DNA of 64,000 bases, taken from Ziziphus jujuba (lineage: Eukaryota > Streptophyta > Magnoliopsida > Rosales > Rhamnaceae). The stretch spans positions 7,198,501 to 7,262,500 of the forward strand of contig NC_083387.1 in assembly GCF_031755915.1 (NCBI RefSeq), given 5' to 3'. A program made the translations under genes and the position numbers. A model generated the notes under the pieces. It made no database searches. It was not told the DNA's origin and saw only the letters and a list, made by a program, of their open reading frames with translations. Positions 1 through 11,660 of the stretch are shown here, piece by piece; within the stretch, counting starts at the first letter, position 1, and every line of letters starts with the position of its first letter.

Positions 1-2467
1 TAATGTACACATAATAAACCAGCAAAATACCTAAACCAACCTGAATAATCCAATGAGCACACGACAGAAATCTTGAAACACCCAATGCAAATACGTAATG
101 GGCTGTGAATGGTTCGATCATCTGAAAATATATCATGATTTGGAGCAGAATTAAAGATTTGATTTTAGATTAATCAATTAATAATACTTGGTAAACTGTG
201 AAATCATGGTTTGAATTATGGAAAGGAGCTTAAATTAAACCTTAGCATTTTGCATCAAACGGAGCTGAGGCAGCACTGAAACAGATTCCATGTAAACACC
301 AAATGCCCAAAAGATTCGACGTAGATGAGAATTTACTGTGTAAGGGCGGATAAAGAAGGCAAGGATAGCAGAAGGAACAACCTGTTATGAAAAATGGAAA
401 AAAAAAAAAAAATGTAATGAATTGCTAGTTTGCATCCGTGCTATATTTGGAACTCTTCCACAAATGTAATAAAAGTTTTAAATGTTCCAAGCAAAAATAC
501 TCTCTGAGCTTTATCAATAGTAACTAACAAGGCAAAAGATATTTACCACAAAATATAAGGGAAAGTTGTCTAGCTCTTTAATGTATGTTGATTTTAACTT
601 GAAGCGTATCATGTATATAACCCATAATGTTGAAAGGAAGGTAGTTAGATCTAGGAATGTGTGAATATCACCCTCCATTATGGTACTACAGAACATTCTT
701 ACAGCTAAGAACATAGCAGTGAGTTCTTGAGACTTCAGTGAAAGACCTGAGAGGTTTGAAACTTTATTAGAGAAATATTTTTAACATATTGAAGAGAATG
801 GATTATAGAATTGCCGAATCAATCTTAAGGTTTCTCACAAGTCGCAACCATGGTATGAAATATCTCCATGACATGATAGAATTAGAGTCTTCAATAAGAA
901 CTTATCCGTGATGAGCAAACAATTGGAAATTGTTCCAATGAAATCAGAACAAATTAAATGAAACATGCATAGAGTGCTGGGACTATCAAAAGTTGCACAA
1001 GCTTTCAATTACAAACATTACCCAAAAAAAAAGAAGAAAAAGTTATATGATTATGCAAGTAGAATTAGAGGAAAATCCTAATCGAACTGAAAGTCGGTTC
1101 AACAAAGAAGAAGTTACTTATAGTTTAAACTGTGTCTGCTGACTCAGATTTCCTCAAGCTCTGGTTTGGTGTTTGTTTGAAAAGGCATGTAAAGCAGTTA
1201 GCCCTATCTACCAAAGCACATTGAAACATTTTTGGCACAAGACGAAATAAAGATGGGTAGTCGGTCTTATGCTGCAAAATTCAATAAATTGCTTCTAAGC
1301 AATTTACAACTTAACTTCTAACACAAGCAAGCTTAATTTGCCTTTTTGAGTGGCAGTTTTTCATAGCTAATTGGGAAGGTTGGATCATAAAGCTCAAATC
1401 CTTCTAGGACTGGATTTAATGCATTTCTTTTTGTAGGAAAAGCCTACATTACGATTTACCATGAACAGAGAAAAAAAGGGAAAGGTTTCAAAAATCAGCC
1501 AAAGTCAAGTATAAACAATGCTAAACAACCGCATAAAAACCTTAACGATAATCCAAGTTAAACGGATCAGAAGAACTGTTTTGCTTGGTTTAATGAGAAA
1601 CTTTTGGACTTTTTTTCTCAATCTCAATGAGCAATGAAATTCCTTTTTCCGCTGAAATGAACAATGAAATTTTGTGTAATAAATATTGAATTAGCTACAG
1701 TTGGCATGATTTTTAGAAATTAGATTGAAATAATTTTCCAATTCCAAAAAGTCCAACTATTAGATTGCACATATCCAAATGCAAGCTTCCGTTTGAATAG
1801 TTTCGAATTCTGAGAAATTTAAAAAGTGTACGATACAATTGAAAAGCATAAAATGTCTTACATAATAGAATCATTCGTACTAATCTTATTCTAGGTGGTC
1901 CATCATCTTATTCTAAAGAAAAATAAATAAATAAACGGTGAACATTCGTACTTCGGGATTTCAATTATATCCCTGCACGCCTACATTGTATATTTAATAT
2001 ACTAACAATTAGATAAAAGAAGTTTTTGACAGCCTTTCAGAAAAAAAAAAAAAAAAAAAAAGTGTTTTACAGCTAATAAAATATAATATCTACATAAAAC
2101 AGTTGTCCTAATTTCCCACATGAGGATTGAAAATTCACAAAACAAATTAAAAAAATTGAAACAATTAAACATCCAATTGAAAAAAGACAAGGTACACATT
2201 ATTTAAATTAAAAACCTGCAAGAAATAATTGTGAAGATTACCAGAGCATGTCTTCTGGGTGGTGAGCTTGTAAATGAGAACAATAATTCCTGCAGCGTGA
2301 ATGGCTTCAGAGGCAACGTAGAAATATTTGTGATCTTTGATGGTAATTCTCAATGCCACCAAAGCACAAAGCCCAAGCAATGCTCCCAGAAAGACCTTGA
2401 CCTTCATGGACTGCCTCCTAACCCATCCAAACATCACAGTCGCCGGAGAGCTCCTTTTCCTCCCCAT
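1..2467 (-). CDS. ER lumen protein-retaining receptor (ERD2/KDEL-receptor-like), 5' part, cut by window edge
   Basis: Multi-pass membrane protein of the ERD2 family, which retrieves escaped ER residents from the Golgi; members of this longer ERD2-like branch are less well studied. Exons on the minus strand are 2467-2242, 746-547, 381-241 and 121-41. All have GT-AG borders, and the phases join without a break (75 codons plus 1 nt, then 66, 47 and 27 codons). The rest lies beyond position 1. Recognisable blocks are MGRKRSSPATVMFGWVRRQS at the N-terminus, ASEAIHAAGI and IYKLTTQKTCSGLSLKSQEL across the exon 1/2 junction, and HYVFALGVSRFLSCAHWIIQ at the end of the visible part. Hydrophobic segments fit the seven-helix fold. 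An in-frame ATG three codons upstream (2476) exists, but the MGRK start matches the family better. The first intron is about 1.5 kb. Family call is from remembered family motifs, not a search. Confidence 0.88.
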
Positions 2468-2552
2468 CTTACACAATCACAAAAACACACTATGCTGTGC
2501 GTTTTGATGAGGGATTGCCGGATTGGATTTCAGAGGAATAAATTAAAAAAAT

Positions 2553-2572
2553 TCTCTCTCTCTCTCTCTCTC
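2553..2572. repeat. (CT)n microsatellite in 5' flank of the ERD2-like gene
   Basis: About ten CT units. On the gene's strand this is a GA repeat 86-105 bp upstream of the ATG, so it probably lies in the 5' UTR or core promoter. GA repeats in plant 5' leaders are common. Confidence 0.8.
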
Positions 2573-3735
2573 ATAGGCAGCCGTTTTGGAAAGACAGCAA
2601 GAAAGGACATGCAGTTGGATGAATATGACGTGGCATTTATGTTCGTTCCATTACTGCCACCAATTAGGTGTCGCCACCTCATTACTCATTTAAGGACAAT
2701 GTTTTGAGTACTGGATTTGTTTTAAAGAGTGTCTACTTTTTTTTTTTTTTTTTTTTGGAAGGTATTATTTTAATTTAAGTTATCGGTGGTTGACCTTTCT
2801 TGTCTCCTTCAACAATTCTCGGTTAGATTCATTTGCTGGTGTAGTTTTTCTTCATTCTTGTGGGGATTATTGAATTTCTTTTACATGTTGGCTAGGCGAT
2901 TAATTTTTATCATACAGAATGAACAAATTCTAACTCGACAAAAGACACTACCAGAAGTCCAGGACTAGGAGGATATTTAGAATTGGAGCTGTTTAGATTT
3001 TTGTATTATACCATTTATAGTTCTCTTTTTTATATATATAATTTGTCAATACTATTAAACTTATTAAACCATTGTCTTTCTACTTTAGGCCTGTCTGAAA
3101 TTTTGTACGACTATGAAATTAAATTATCTCATATAGATTATAATCCTATCCAAGTCTAAAACAACAATCCATCTTCTTTTTAGTACAGTCCGTTGAAAAA
3201 CTGATTGTATATGTGTAAATGTGTCAACGACTCAACAAGCTACCAATTGCCAACTGAAACAATAAGTCCATCTTTTTTTACTATTTGCAAGTAGGTCTAC
3301 TTCCTTTTCTGGTTCAAAAATAATAAGACAACAAATTTAACGGTTTAATTCAATTGCCAATTGAAAGGAGATATATCCACAACAAATTTAACAGTTTAAT
3401 TGAATTGCCAATTAATTAGAAGGAGATATATCCTGAAGTCATCCATCCCCAACCTAAATCCAGTGAACGGTTACTCTGTTTATTCTTAAGAGCTTATCCT
3501 CAAATCCCCTTATATTTCTATTGGGAGTTCATGAAATATAAGAATAGGATTATTCCTGTCAAAAATATTGGATATATATGTATAGCACATGTTTTTTTCT
3601 GGAATAAGACGCTTTCTTTCGTCCCCATCTTAATTTTTAGATGTTAAAAAACAGAGTACTGTTCATCAAAACAGAAGGCACAAAAAGTGAAACGGAAAAC
3701 ACAATACAAAAAACAAGGAAACACAGTGCTACTAC
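2573..3735. other. Intergenic spacer between two minus-strand genes
   Basis: AT-rich spacer holding the likely promoter of the ERD2-like gene and the 3' flank of the first CYP82 gene. It contains poly(T) near 2739-2756. Near 3340-3435 an imperfect direct repeat of about 75 bp (the block around AACAAATTTAACRGTTTAATT followed by GGAGATATATCC) occurs twice. No gene seen. Confidence 0.6.
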
Positions 3736-5440
3736 TTATTGATAAAGATGATGAGGCAGACGCGGGGTTAATACGAGTTCAAGTGGGGTTGTTTTGGGCA
3801 ATGTCACACCCGTTCCTTCACTCATATCCACTGGTACTCCATCCAATGGCGTTTCCAATTCAAATCCTTGAAGAAGCCGTCCAAGTGTCAAGTGCGAGAC
3901 TTGCAAAGCGAAATTCATACCTGGACAAGATCGTCTTCCAGACCCAAATGGTATAAACTCAAAATGCAGACCCGAAGCATCAATCCCTGAATGCTTCGTG
4001 ATAAACCTCTCAGGGCAAAACACTTCAGGGTCTTCCCAATAACTTGGGTCTCGATGCAGTTTCCATACATTCACAAACAAACGCATACCCTTCTCGACGT
4101 CGTATCCGCAGACCTTACAATCTTCCATTGCTTCGTGTGGAACTGCTAATGGTCCTGGTGGGTATAACCTCAATGTTTCCTTAACAATGGCTCGGAGATA
4201 AACCAGGTTTTTTATATCAGAGTCTTCCACCCATCTCTCTTTACCAACTACGAGATCAAGTTCTTCTTGGGCTTTCTTTAGAACATGTTTGTTGTTTAGC
4301 AATAAGGATACGATCCATGTCAGGTTTATAGCTGTGGTGTCCGAGCCCGCGATGATAAGACTCTGCACAGATTAAACAATTAAACCCAAAAAAAAAAAAA
4401 AAAATTTAACCATTACTCTGTCTTTGCCCAAAAAAAAAAAATGACCAAGTCAAGTAAGAGATAAAAGACCATCATACCGTGATTGTTCCCTTGATGATTG
4501 TTTCCCGAGAAAATCCGAACTCAAAATCATCCTCAATCACAGAAAGCATAACATCAATGAAGTCCTGCTTGTTGCGAATTGATTGATCAGTTTTACTCTT
4601 CTGTTTATGTTCTTCAATCCAGCTTTGCATTAGACAATCTAAATCCTTGCCAATTCGCTTCATAACTCCCAATTTCCCAAAAACCGAATCAATCCATTTC
4701 GGAATCGGAAGCATATCGGAAATTACCGGAGCCCCAGATATGGCCATGAAGTCCTTTATAATCTTCCCAACCCTCTCTGCCTCTCCATCACTTCCACTAT
4801 TTTTTTCCCCATCAAAACTCTCAAAGTACCTCTTCCCTGCTACCATTTCAGTGATTATGTTCAAGGTGAGGTGTTCAAGCCACTTACACATCACCACCTT
4901 AGTGGGACCAAATTCATTGCTCTTGCAAACCCCATATAAGTCTCTGATAAAAATTTCAACCTCGGAGATTTGCACAAATTTCAGGGTTTCTAATCTGCGG
5001 CTCGAGAGAAGCTCTATCAAGACCAGCTTTCTCATCTCCCGCCAATATGTACCATAACTAGCGAACCCAAAACCGGCATAGTTGTGGCCCAGGTATATTC
5101 CGTGGGCTGACTTTGGTCGGGAAGCGAACGTCTTGTCGTTTATGGTGAAGCACTCTTTGACTGCGTCGTAGCTGCTGATCACAACCACTGGGCTCTTTCC
5201 AAGATAGATGGTGAAGATGGGTCCGTATTTGTCAGCCATGTCCGCTAAAGTTCGGAAAAGGGTGCTTTGAGCACCCAGTTGGTGGAGATGACCTATTATA
5301 GGAAGGCCACCTGGCACTTCTGGAGCTAATTTTCTGCCATTGATTTCGTTGTTGTGAGTTTTTTTCACCCACCATAGATACAGTAAAAGCAAGCCTACCA
5401 GGAGACCTGTAATCGCTAGCAGGTGAGAGAGAAAATCCAT
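3736..5440 (-). CDS. Cytochrome P450, CYP82 family (cluster gene 1)
   Basis: Heme-thiolate mono-oxygenase of the plant CYP71 clan, ER-anchored and NADPH-P450-reductase dependent; substrate unknown. Exon 1 is 5440-4478 (321 codons) and exon 2 is 4362-3736, giving 529 aa, normal for the family. The phase-0 intron (GT at 4477-4476, AG at 4364-4363) sits directly before the I-helix. Visible parts: N-terminal membrane anchor (about residues 6-25), proline-rich hinge LAPEVPGGLPIIGHLH, C-helix WREMRK, I-helix AGSDTT (326-331), K-helix ETLR (383-386), PERF (438-441) and heme loop FGSGRRSCPG with Cys467 as the axial ligand. All catalytic motifs are intact. It is the only minus-strand member and its N-terminal half differs from the other three, so it is probably an older paralogue or different subfamily. 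Family assignment is confident; subfamily is not. Confidence 0.93.
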
Positions 5441-6762
5441 GGCGTTAATGGTTTACATGGATGGAGACAAAAAATTAAAGACTTTGATCTTCACCTGAAC
5501 TTTTCCATTTCCACGGAGTTGTTAATCCCTGGACCACACTGATGTTGAATTTTGTGACCTTGGCAATCAACAAGTCAGTCGGGGCTGATGGATATCGTTT
5601 TTTGGTGGTTGGATTTTTATCGTGGAAAATTGTTATTATTATTATTTTATTTTTACTTTCATTTTCAAAGTAGGTTCTATGTTAAGGTGAGATTAATTAA
5701 TTTTGGTAGAATATCTGTTCTTTTTTAATATGAATTACTTGTCAAAAAAATGCTTAATATATTTTTTTTGGTAATTAAATTGCTTAACTTTGTTACTTAG
5801 GAGTGAAAAACAAAAAATGCTAGCAGTATAGAACTAGTGACACTTAGTTGGTATTTTTTGGAGACACTCTGTCTTTTTTTTTTCTTTTTTTTTTGGTTTT
5901 TGTGTTCCTCCTATTCCTTTGTATCAATAATAACAGGATGTCATATCTTATTTAAAACATTAACAAAAATCAAATAAAATAAAACAAATCTAATAAAAAT
6001 AAATAAATATAATTTGAAAATAAAGTGAAATCCTATTACTCATCAAGCAAAATAAAGACATTTAAAGCATCTATACCCTCGACTGAATGGCAAAGTTAAT
6101 TTAAAACATACCTTCAAAAATCCTACCTTTCCTTGCAATGAGTTTATTGTTTTTGAAAAAACATAAAATAAAAAAATTAGAAAAAAAAATAAAATCTCAT
6201 CCGTATTCCATTGGCTTCATTATTGCATGTGGGTCCAACTAAGGACTTTCAATGGAGCTCTTGCATCAGCAGCATTACTTCTATTCTACAAATACTTTTC
6301 TTACATGTTCATTTTCAAAAGGCTTTGTTATACCAGCAGCAGTCACATCATTTAGAAGTTCCACTCCCTCTCCTCTAATACATTGGTGGCCTCACACATA
6401 TTATAAAATCTATCAAAAAACATTGGCGATCACATCACTTTTTTTTTTTTTTTAATTAAAATTGATGTTTCTTAGCAGTGTCATAGCCATTGGACCGAAA
6501 TCCTGTACCGTACAATTTAAAAATTGTCCGGGACAATAATGAAGTTTATCCAAACTCGTGCTTCAATTTTCAAATCCAAACCCATAAGTATGAAAGTTAA
6601 GCCTTTTGTCCTTCTGTTAAATTACCACCCGCAATCACATCACTCTTGGTGACAATATTTACCTTCAGAAAAAAATCCATCCTATTTTTCAAAATACTAC
6701 CACTCTTCTATTATTATTATTACTTTATTTATTTATTTCTGATAAATGTGTGTTTTATAAAC
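5441..6762. other. AT-rich 5' flank of CYP82 gene 1
   Basis: Contains the presumed promoter of the minus-strand CYP82 gene just above 5440. Poly(T)/poly(A) runs occur near 5870-5900 and 6440-6455. No coding or RNA gene recognised. Confidence 0.5.
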
Positions 6763-7178
6763 CTACAAGGCCGAAAGAGATAGCCAAGAAACAGGGATCG
6801 GCTTCAAGCCCACTTCTGTTCCATAATACCTACAAAAGGTTAAGGGAACTGTGTTAAACCAAACAAAGAGCCCACAAGGCCATAACAGAAAACTTGGAAC
6901 CTGGCAGACAAAAGTGAGCCAGCTCGTTTGTAGCTCTAGGGGGCCAACCAGAACAAAGGGTGTCAAAATTAGTACTACACAAATCCAAGACAAACTTTAA
7001 TACATCAATGAACCTCACATACAAGGTCTACCAGCATGTTAGAGGAATTCTTACACGTGCTCCACGTCCAGTTCAAAAACACACAATGAAAGAGGTTCCC
7101 AAAAAACAAACATTGATGCAACGTATCTGTCAATTAGCAATACTTTTCTTTTATCAATCACACACATTTAGATTCTAA
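6763..7178 (-). mobile_element. Possible decayed retroelement 3' fragment
   Basis: An island clearly richer in GC than its surroundings. Read on the minus strand it gives an open frame of 76 codons (6993-6763). A second frame contains a stretch like RATNELAHFCL, which recalls the C-terminal end of LINE RNase H domains (…N..AH.L…). An (ATT)n/(TTTA)n tract lies at its plus-strand left edge (6711-6740), where a tail would be. Evidence is weak; it could be any non-coding repeat. Confidence 0.3.
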
Positions 7179-7190
7179 TTATGCGGTGAG

Positions 7191-7248
7191 AATCACATTT
7201 ATAACGTTTTTATTTTTTATTTTTTTTGGGGTGAATCACAATTATAAC
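7191..7248 (-). mobile_element. Minimal LINE-type insertion: A-rich tail flanked by target-site duplication
   Basis: The 15-bp direct repeats AATCACATTTATAAC (7191-7205) and AATCACAATTATAAC (7234-7248) differ at one base. They flank a 28-bp insert that on the minus strand reads CACCCC followed by an A-rich tract. This is the shape left by target-primed reverse transcription that aborted after copying only the tail of the template. Compare 11603-11660 and the LINE 3' end at 63632-63664, which show a similar CACCC-poly(A) junction. Confidence 0.55.
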
Positions 7249-9177
7249 ATTATTGTTCTTTGCAATTAATAAATCGAGAAGCTTCTCCATTTTATTTATT
7301 TATTTATTTATTTTTACTTTTCCATTTATTGGTTTACTGAATATAAAAATTTCTATACTCTCTTAAAATATAAAAATAACTTATTTGACCAATATTTGTT
7401 TAATGAGCTGTTTAGTATGTAAATTTAAGAATTTTTTTTATATCAATCCTTAATATTAGGAGATTTATTAATTGGTAATCTTAGACTATGTCTGGGATTG
7501 ATTTGGAACTCTAAAACTGATTATCAAATAATCTAAAATTAGTTTAAGTATTGGGTAAAATTTAAAAATTTTGATTTTACAAAAATTATGAGAAACAGTA
7601 AAATACTAATTTTTCAGATTTTAATGTTAACTTCCCTAATTGTCTATAATTAAAATATCAATTTTAATTCTTATTAAAAAGTTAATATCAGTTTTATTAT
7701 AGATCTATTGGCATTTTATTAAACAACATTATAAATCTTCTGTTTTGCTGGTGCACGGATTCATGTTAAAAAATAATTTTCCATTTTTCCTATTGTTATT
7801 GGCTATTGACGGATATCAAGCAATATGTATGAATAATTTTTTTTATTTTTATATATTTATTTTTCATTTGTTATAGTTGTGATGAAAAACAAAAAAAACT
7901 ATGTTAATATTTAATAAATGTAATAATAATACAAAAAAAAATGATAATAACTAATATACTTTTTAATCATTATATACTGTAACAATAATTAAACAATATT
8001 ATTTACCAAACATTCAAATATTGATTTTTAATTTTATAACAATTATGAAGTAATAATTTACCAAATGCTTAGTTGATTTTTGGTATAGCTAATTATTCCT
8101 GTAACACAACTATAGTTGATTTTTTTAGAAACTACAATAATACCATGCTAATACTTAATAATGTTAGTAATTATATCATTGACACTCAAAGCATTTTTTC
8201 GTGCAAAAAAGCAAGAGTATCGATCAACGAATTTTACGAAGGTGCGGGACTTTTCAAGGAGTTTGACAAAAGCTTTCAACAAAGAAATATAAGACAAAAA
8301 TTAATTGACATTATTGATATTCCTTTAGTTTAAAATAAATGTAAAATAGGGATTTTTTCCTCTTTCTGGTTAAATGCATATTTTCATTAATATATATGAT
8401 GCTACGTAAATTATAAATTAAAATTAATTGGATAGAAATAACTATTACTTAATTTTAAGAAAACTAAAAACTAAAAAGGAAAATTAGCCAAAAAAAATCT
8501 ATAAAACTCAACTAATAGTTTGACTTTATTATTTTAGATACATATAAAAATTATCACGTTAATAAATATGTGTATAAAATTTTTTGAAATTAAGATTGTA
8601 GTTAGCTATAATGTTAAACTAAACTAAAGTATAGCAAGTGAAATTAAATTAAGGTAAAATGATAATCGTGTAAGATATGGAAATATAGATATTTTGTTTA
8701 ATCATTTATAATAATTTTTCCTATAATATTTCAAACACATGACCTCATAAATTTGAGTATAAGAAATATATTAATTAAACCTACCTCGTTTGACATGGAA
8801 AAATATACTTTAGTTATATTTCAATAGCTTAGCAGAAGGCATGTGAACCATTATGTTTATTTTTATTTTTTTGATCATTACAATGAATTTCTAATCTAAA
8901 TGAGTGAAGATGTGTCTCAAACTTATAACTTTATAGGTATACATGTGAATGAAAATGTCAACTTAATCAATCTCATTTGATATGTAGATTATTAAATTGA
9001 AGAAATCAAAAAGCTACATTCAAGAAAAAAAAAATGAAAAAAATAATTAATTAAAGAGGAGAACAGGTTCGATTTAAGGATGGCTCATGGAATAATTTGG
9101 ATATTGCCATTAAACTACATCTTTTAAATTAGTAAAGAAAATTAAAAAATAAAATAAAATTGAGGGGCTCCTAGCCA
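7249..9177. other. AT-rich spacer, nothing recognised
   Basis: Very AT-rich DNA with scattered short open frames of no recognisable family. No splice-consistent gene, RNA gene or element boundary could be seen. Confidence 0.5.
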
Positions 9178-9316
9178 CATAATGGATCCATCATTCCACA
9201 TATATATATATATATATATAATTTTACTATAATGATCTTGCATAAGAATACATAATGAATCCATCATTGCATATATATACATAAACAATTTTACTATAGT
9301 AACCTTGCATATCAAT
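9178..9316. repeat. Tandem duplication, period 73 bp
   Basis: Two diverged head-to-tail units begin CATAATGGATCCATCATT (9178) and CATAATGAATCCATCATT (9251). Both continue through a TA-rich stretch to an ATTTTACTATAATGA/ATTTTACTATAGTAA block and CTTGCATA. The TA tract is longer in the first unit. Confidence 0.75.
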
Positions 9317-10249
9317 GTTAATGTGTGTGCCAATAATTATGATATTTTATTCTATAGGATGAATCTACTATATCAACTTTAAACCTGTCCAGTAATAATA
9401 TGTCATTTTTTTAACATATATACATATATATAATGTTATTTTTAAGATTCAATATAATTAAAATCTAAATTAATGAGTTACTTTGTTTATATATCAATCC
9501 CCTTAAGTTTATTAAAAAAAAAAAAAGAAAATCCCGACAAGCTTATTAATATATTTACTTTCTTTCTAGGAAATAATTAAGTCATTCATTTATTTTTTAA
9601 ACAAATTTTTTTGTCAAAAGAGACATTATTTTTATTATTTTTTCTTTAAAATTTTCATATTTTATTTTTTACTCTTATCATTTTTTAGTTGTTTGGATAT
9701 ATCAGTGTAGATATATATTTATATACTAATATTTTTTCTCACTCGTTTTTTATATATAAAAAAGTAGCATACCACCATTAAAAGAAGCCCAAAAAAGTTC
9801 CTATATACTCGATATGTTAAGCTCAAAACAATGTATAATGCCCTTTTTTAGCTTTTGTTTTTCAATGAGTTTTTTTTTTTTTTAATGTATATATGTTTGT
9901 TTTTAAGTTTACTAATCTTTTAAAAATGCTTAAATAAAATTAATAGAATAATTATTCATTAAACGAAAATTAAATATGTTAATAAGCTTGTATTAAGAAA
10001 ATTGATATGCTAATAACTGAATTGCTCATTTGGATTCCAATTATATTGAATTTTAAAAATGATATACATATATATATATATATATATATATTTTCTTTGG
10101 AAAAATGATAGATATATATAGTGTATTGGCAATATTAGAAAAACAATAGAGATGGACTATGCTAGTTTATAACAAAATTATATATATAAGAATGCTTATT
10201 TTATATATATATATATATATATATTAATATCATTTGTATTATTATGGTA
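9317..10249. other. AT-rich spacer with TA microsatellites
   Basis: Low-complexity AT DNA, including (TA)n at about 10067-10090 and, just past this stretch, about 10203-10223. No gene recognised. Confidence 0.5.
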
Positions 10250-10720
10250 GGAAATTCGGAATTGGATTCTTATCCTTCTATAGGGACGAAAAGGTCACCC
10301 TCACGCTGAGATAGACAGCCATCTAGGGAGCCAGTAATCTATGCAACGTGAAACACGAACATTGTTGGAATTTGATATTGGCCACTCAATATTTTTTTAT
10401 ATATGTAAGACTAAAATCTGAGTCACCGTGTGTTACTCTAACCGAATCTTTATTGGCCCTCCCATTGCACCCCAGGACACGCTTAACAAAGACTTTCATC
10501 GAAAAAAGACACGCATAAGAAAGACATGGTTTTAATTGCGCAAAATGAGTTTCGCTTTGATCGTACGTTTATATAATTAAGTTTGCATCACAAATTCCAG
10601 AAACGTACGCCTCGTTTTTTATTTTTCGCTTATTAGAATTTGAAGAACCAGTCAACACAAACAACGTGTCAAAGAGTATAGGACACAGGGCCACGTGCCC
10701 CCTCAAATTTTTTTTTTTTG
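10250..10720. other. Higher-complexity island with a G-box-like motif
   Basis: A 470-bp stretch of ordinary complexity inside very AT-rich DNA. It contains GCCACGTG near 10691 (G-box core CACGTG), GTACGTTTATATAA near 10563 and several short GTCAAC/GTCAA strings. No open frame or splice structure is visible. It could be a relic promoter or part of an unrecognised repeat. Confidence 0.3.
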
Positions 10721-11602
10721 TTTTTTCCTGAAAAATTTTAATATCTTTTGTTTCGATATATTATTTTATCCTTTTAAAATAAAGTTATACTAACTGTGAC
10801 CCATTCATTTTCTCTCTAAAATACCTGTGGATGAGTTTTAAATTTTTCTTTTTCTAGTTTTAAGCTACTTTACACTTATTTTTGTGTATTTTTGGTTTAT
10901 CTCTTAGTATGAATAATTTAATATAATTGTTATACTTATCTAAAATTCCATAGTAATATAATAATTATTCAATGTATACTTACTAATAATTATAATTAGT
11001 TAATAGTAAAAGAAACATTTAATTTAAAAAAAATATATATTTATTCATAGTATAATATTACTTTTACTATTTCTTTTGTTCTAATTATAAATAAATTGAC
11101 TAGTTAGTTCTTTGGTTTCAATTTCAAAATTATTTATTTATTTATTATTTTGTTGATTAATTCCTAATAAAACCAAAACATTTTTATTTTCTTCTACCTG
11201 GAGGAGTTTTAAATAATTTGCAATGAATTTGTTGTGATTGAAATCATTATTTTCTCCATTTTTTCATAAAATAAAGAAAATTTTACCCTGCTTTATTACT
11301 ATCATTATTAACTAGACAGTAGATTAAAATATAACCAAAAAAAAAAATTGTATTTTTATACATGTTTAAGCCTCTTCAAACTATAAATTAGCTAGAAAAT
11401 ATTATGTAATGGTGCTCCTCCAATCAGCAATGAAATACACGTGCGTCCGGACATGAAGCAATACAAACCAATTTTCAGGCCCCCCCACACACACATATTG
11501 TGAACAGTATTTAATAGCCACCTGGTGAATGTTATGGCCAAAAATCAAAATCAAATCGATGCTTACTACTCTATCATTGACTTGCTCGGCTATTTAGACC
11601 AC

Positions 11603-11660
11603 AAGATGCTAATTGGTATTTCACCCAAAAAAAAAAAAAAAAAAAAGATGCTAATTGGTA
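11603..11660 (+). mobile_element. Minimal LINE insertion: 8 nt plus poly(A) between perfect 16-bp target duplications
   Basis: The 16-bp sequence AAGATGCTAATTGGTA occurs at 11603-11618 and again, identical, at 11645-11660. Between them lie only TTTCACCC and 18 A residues, before the A-run merges into the second repeat. The LINE remnant at the right of this window ends TTTCCACCC plus poly(A), so this looks like the last eight bases of a related element and its tail. This is a read-out of the sequence; only the LINE origin is inferred. Confidence 0.75.
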
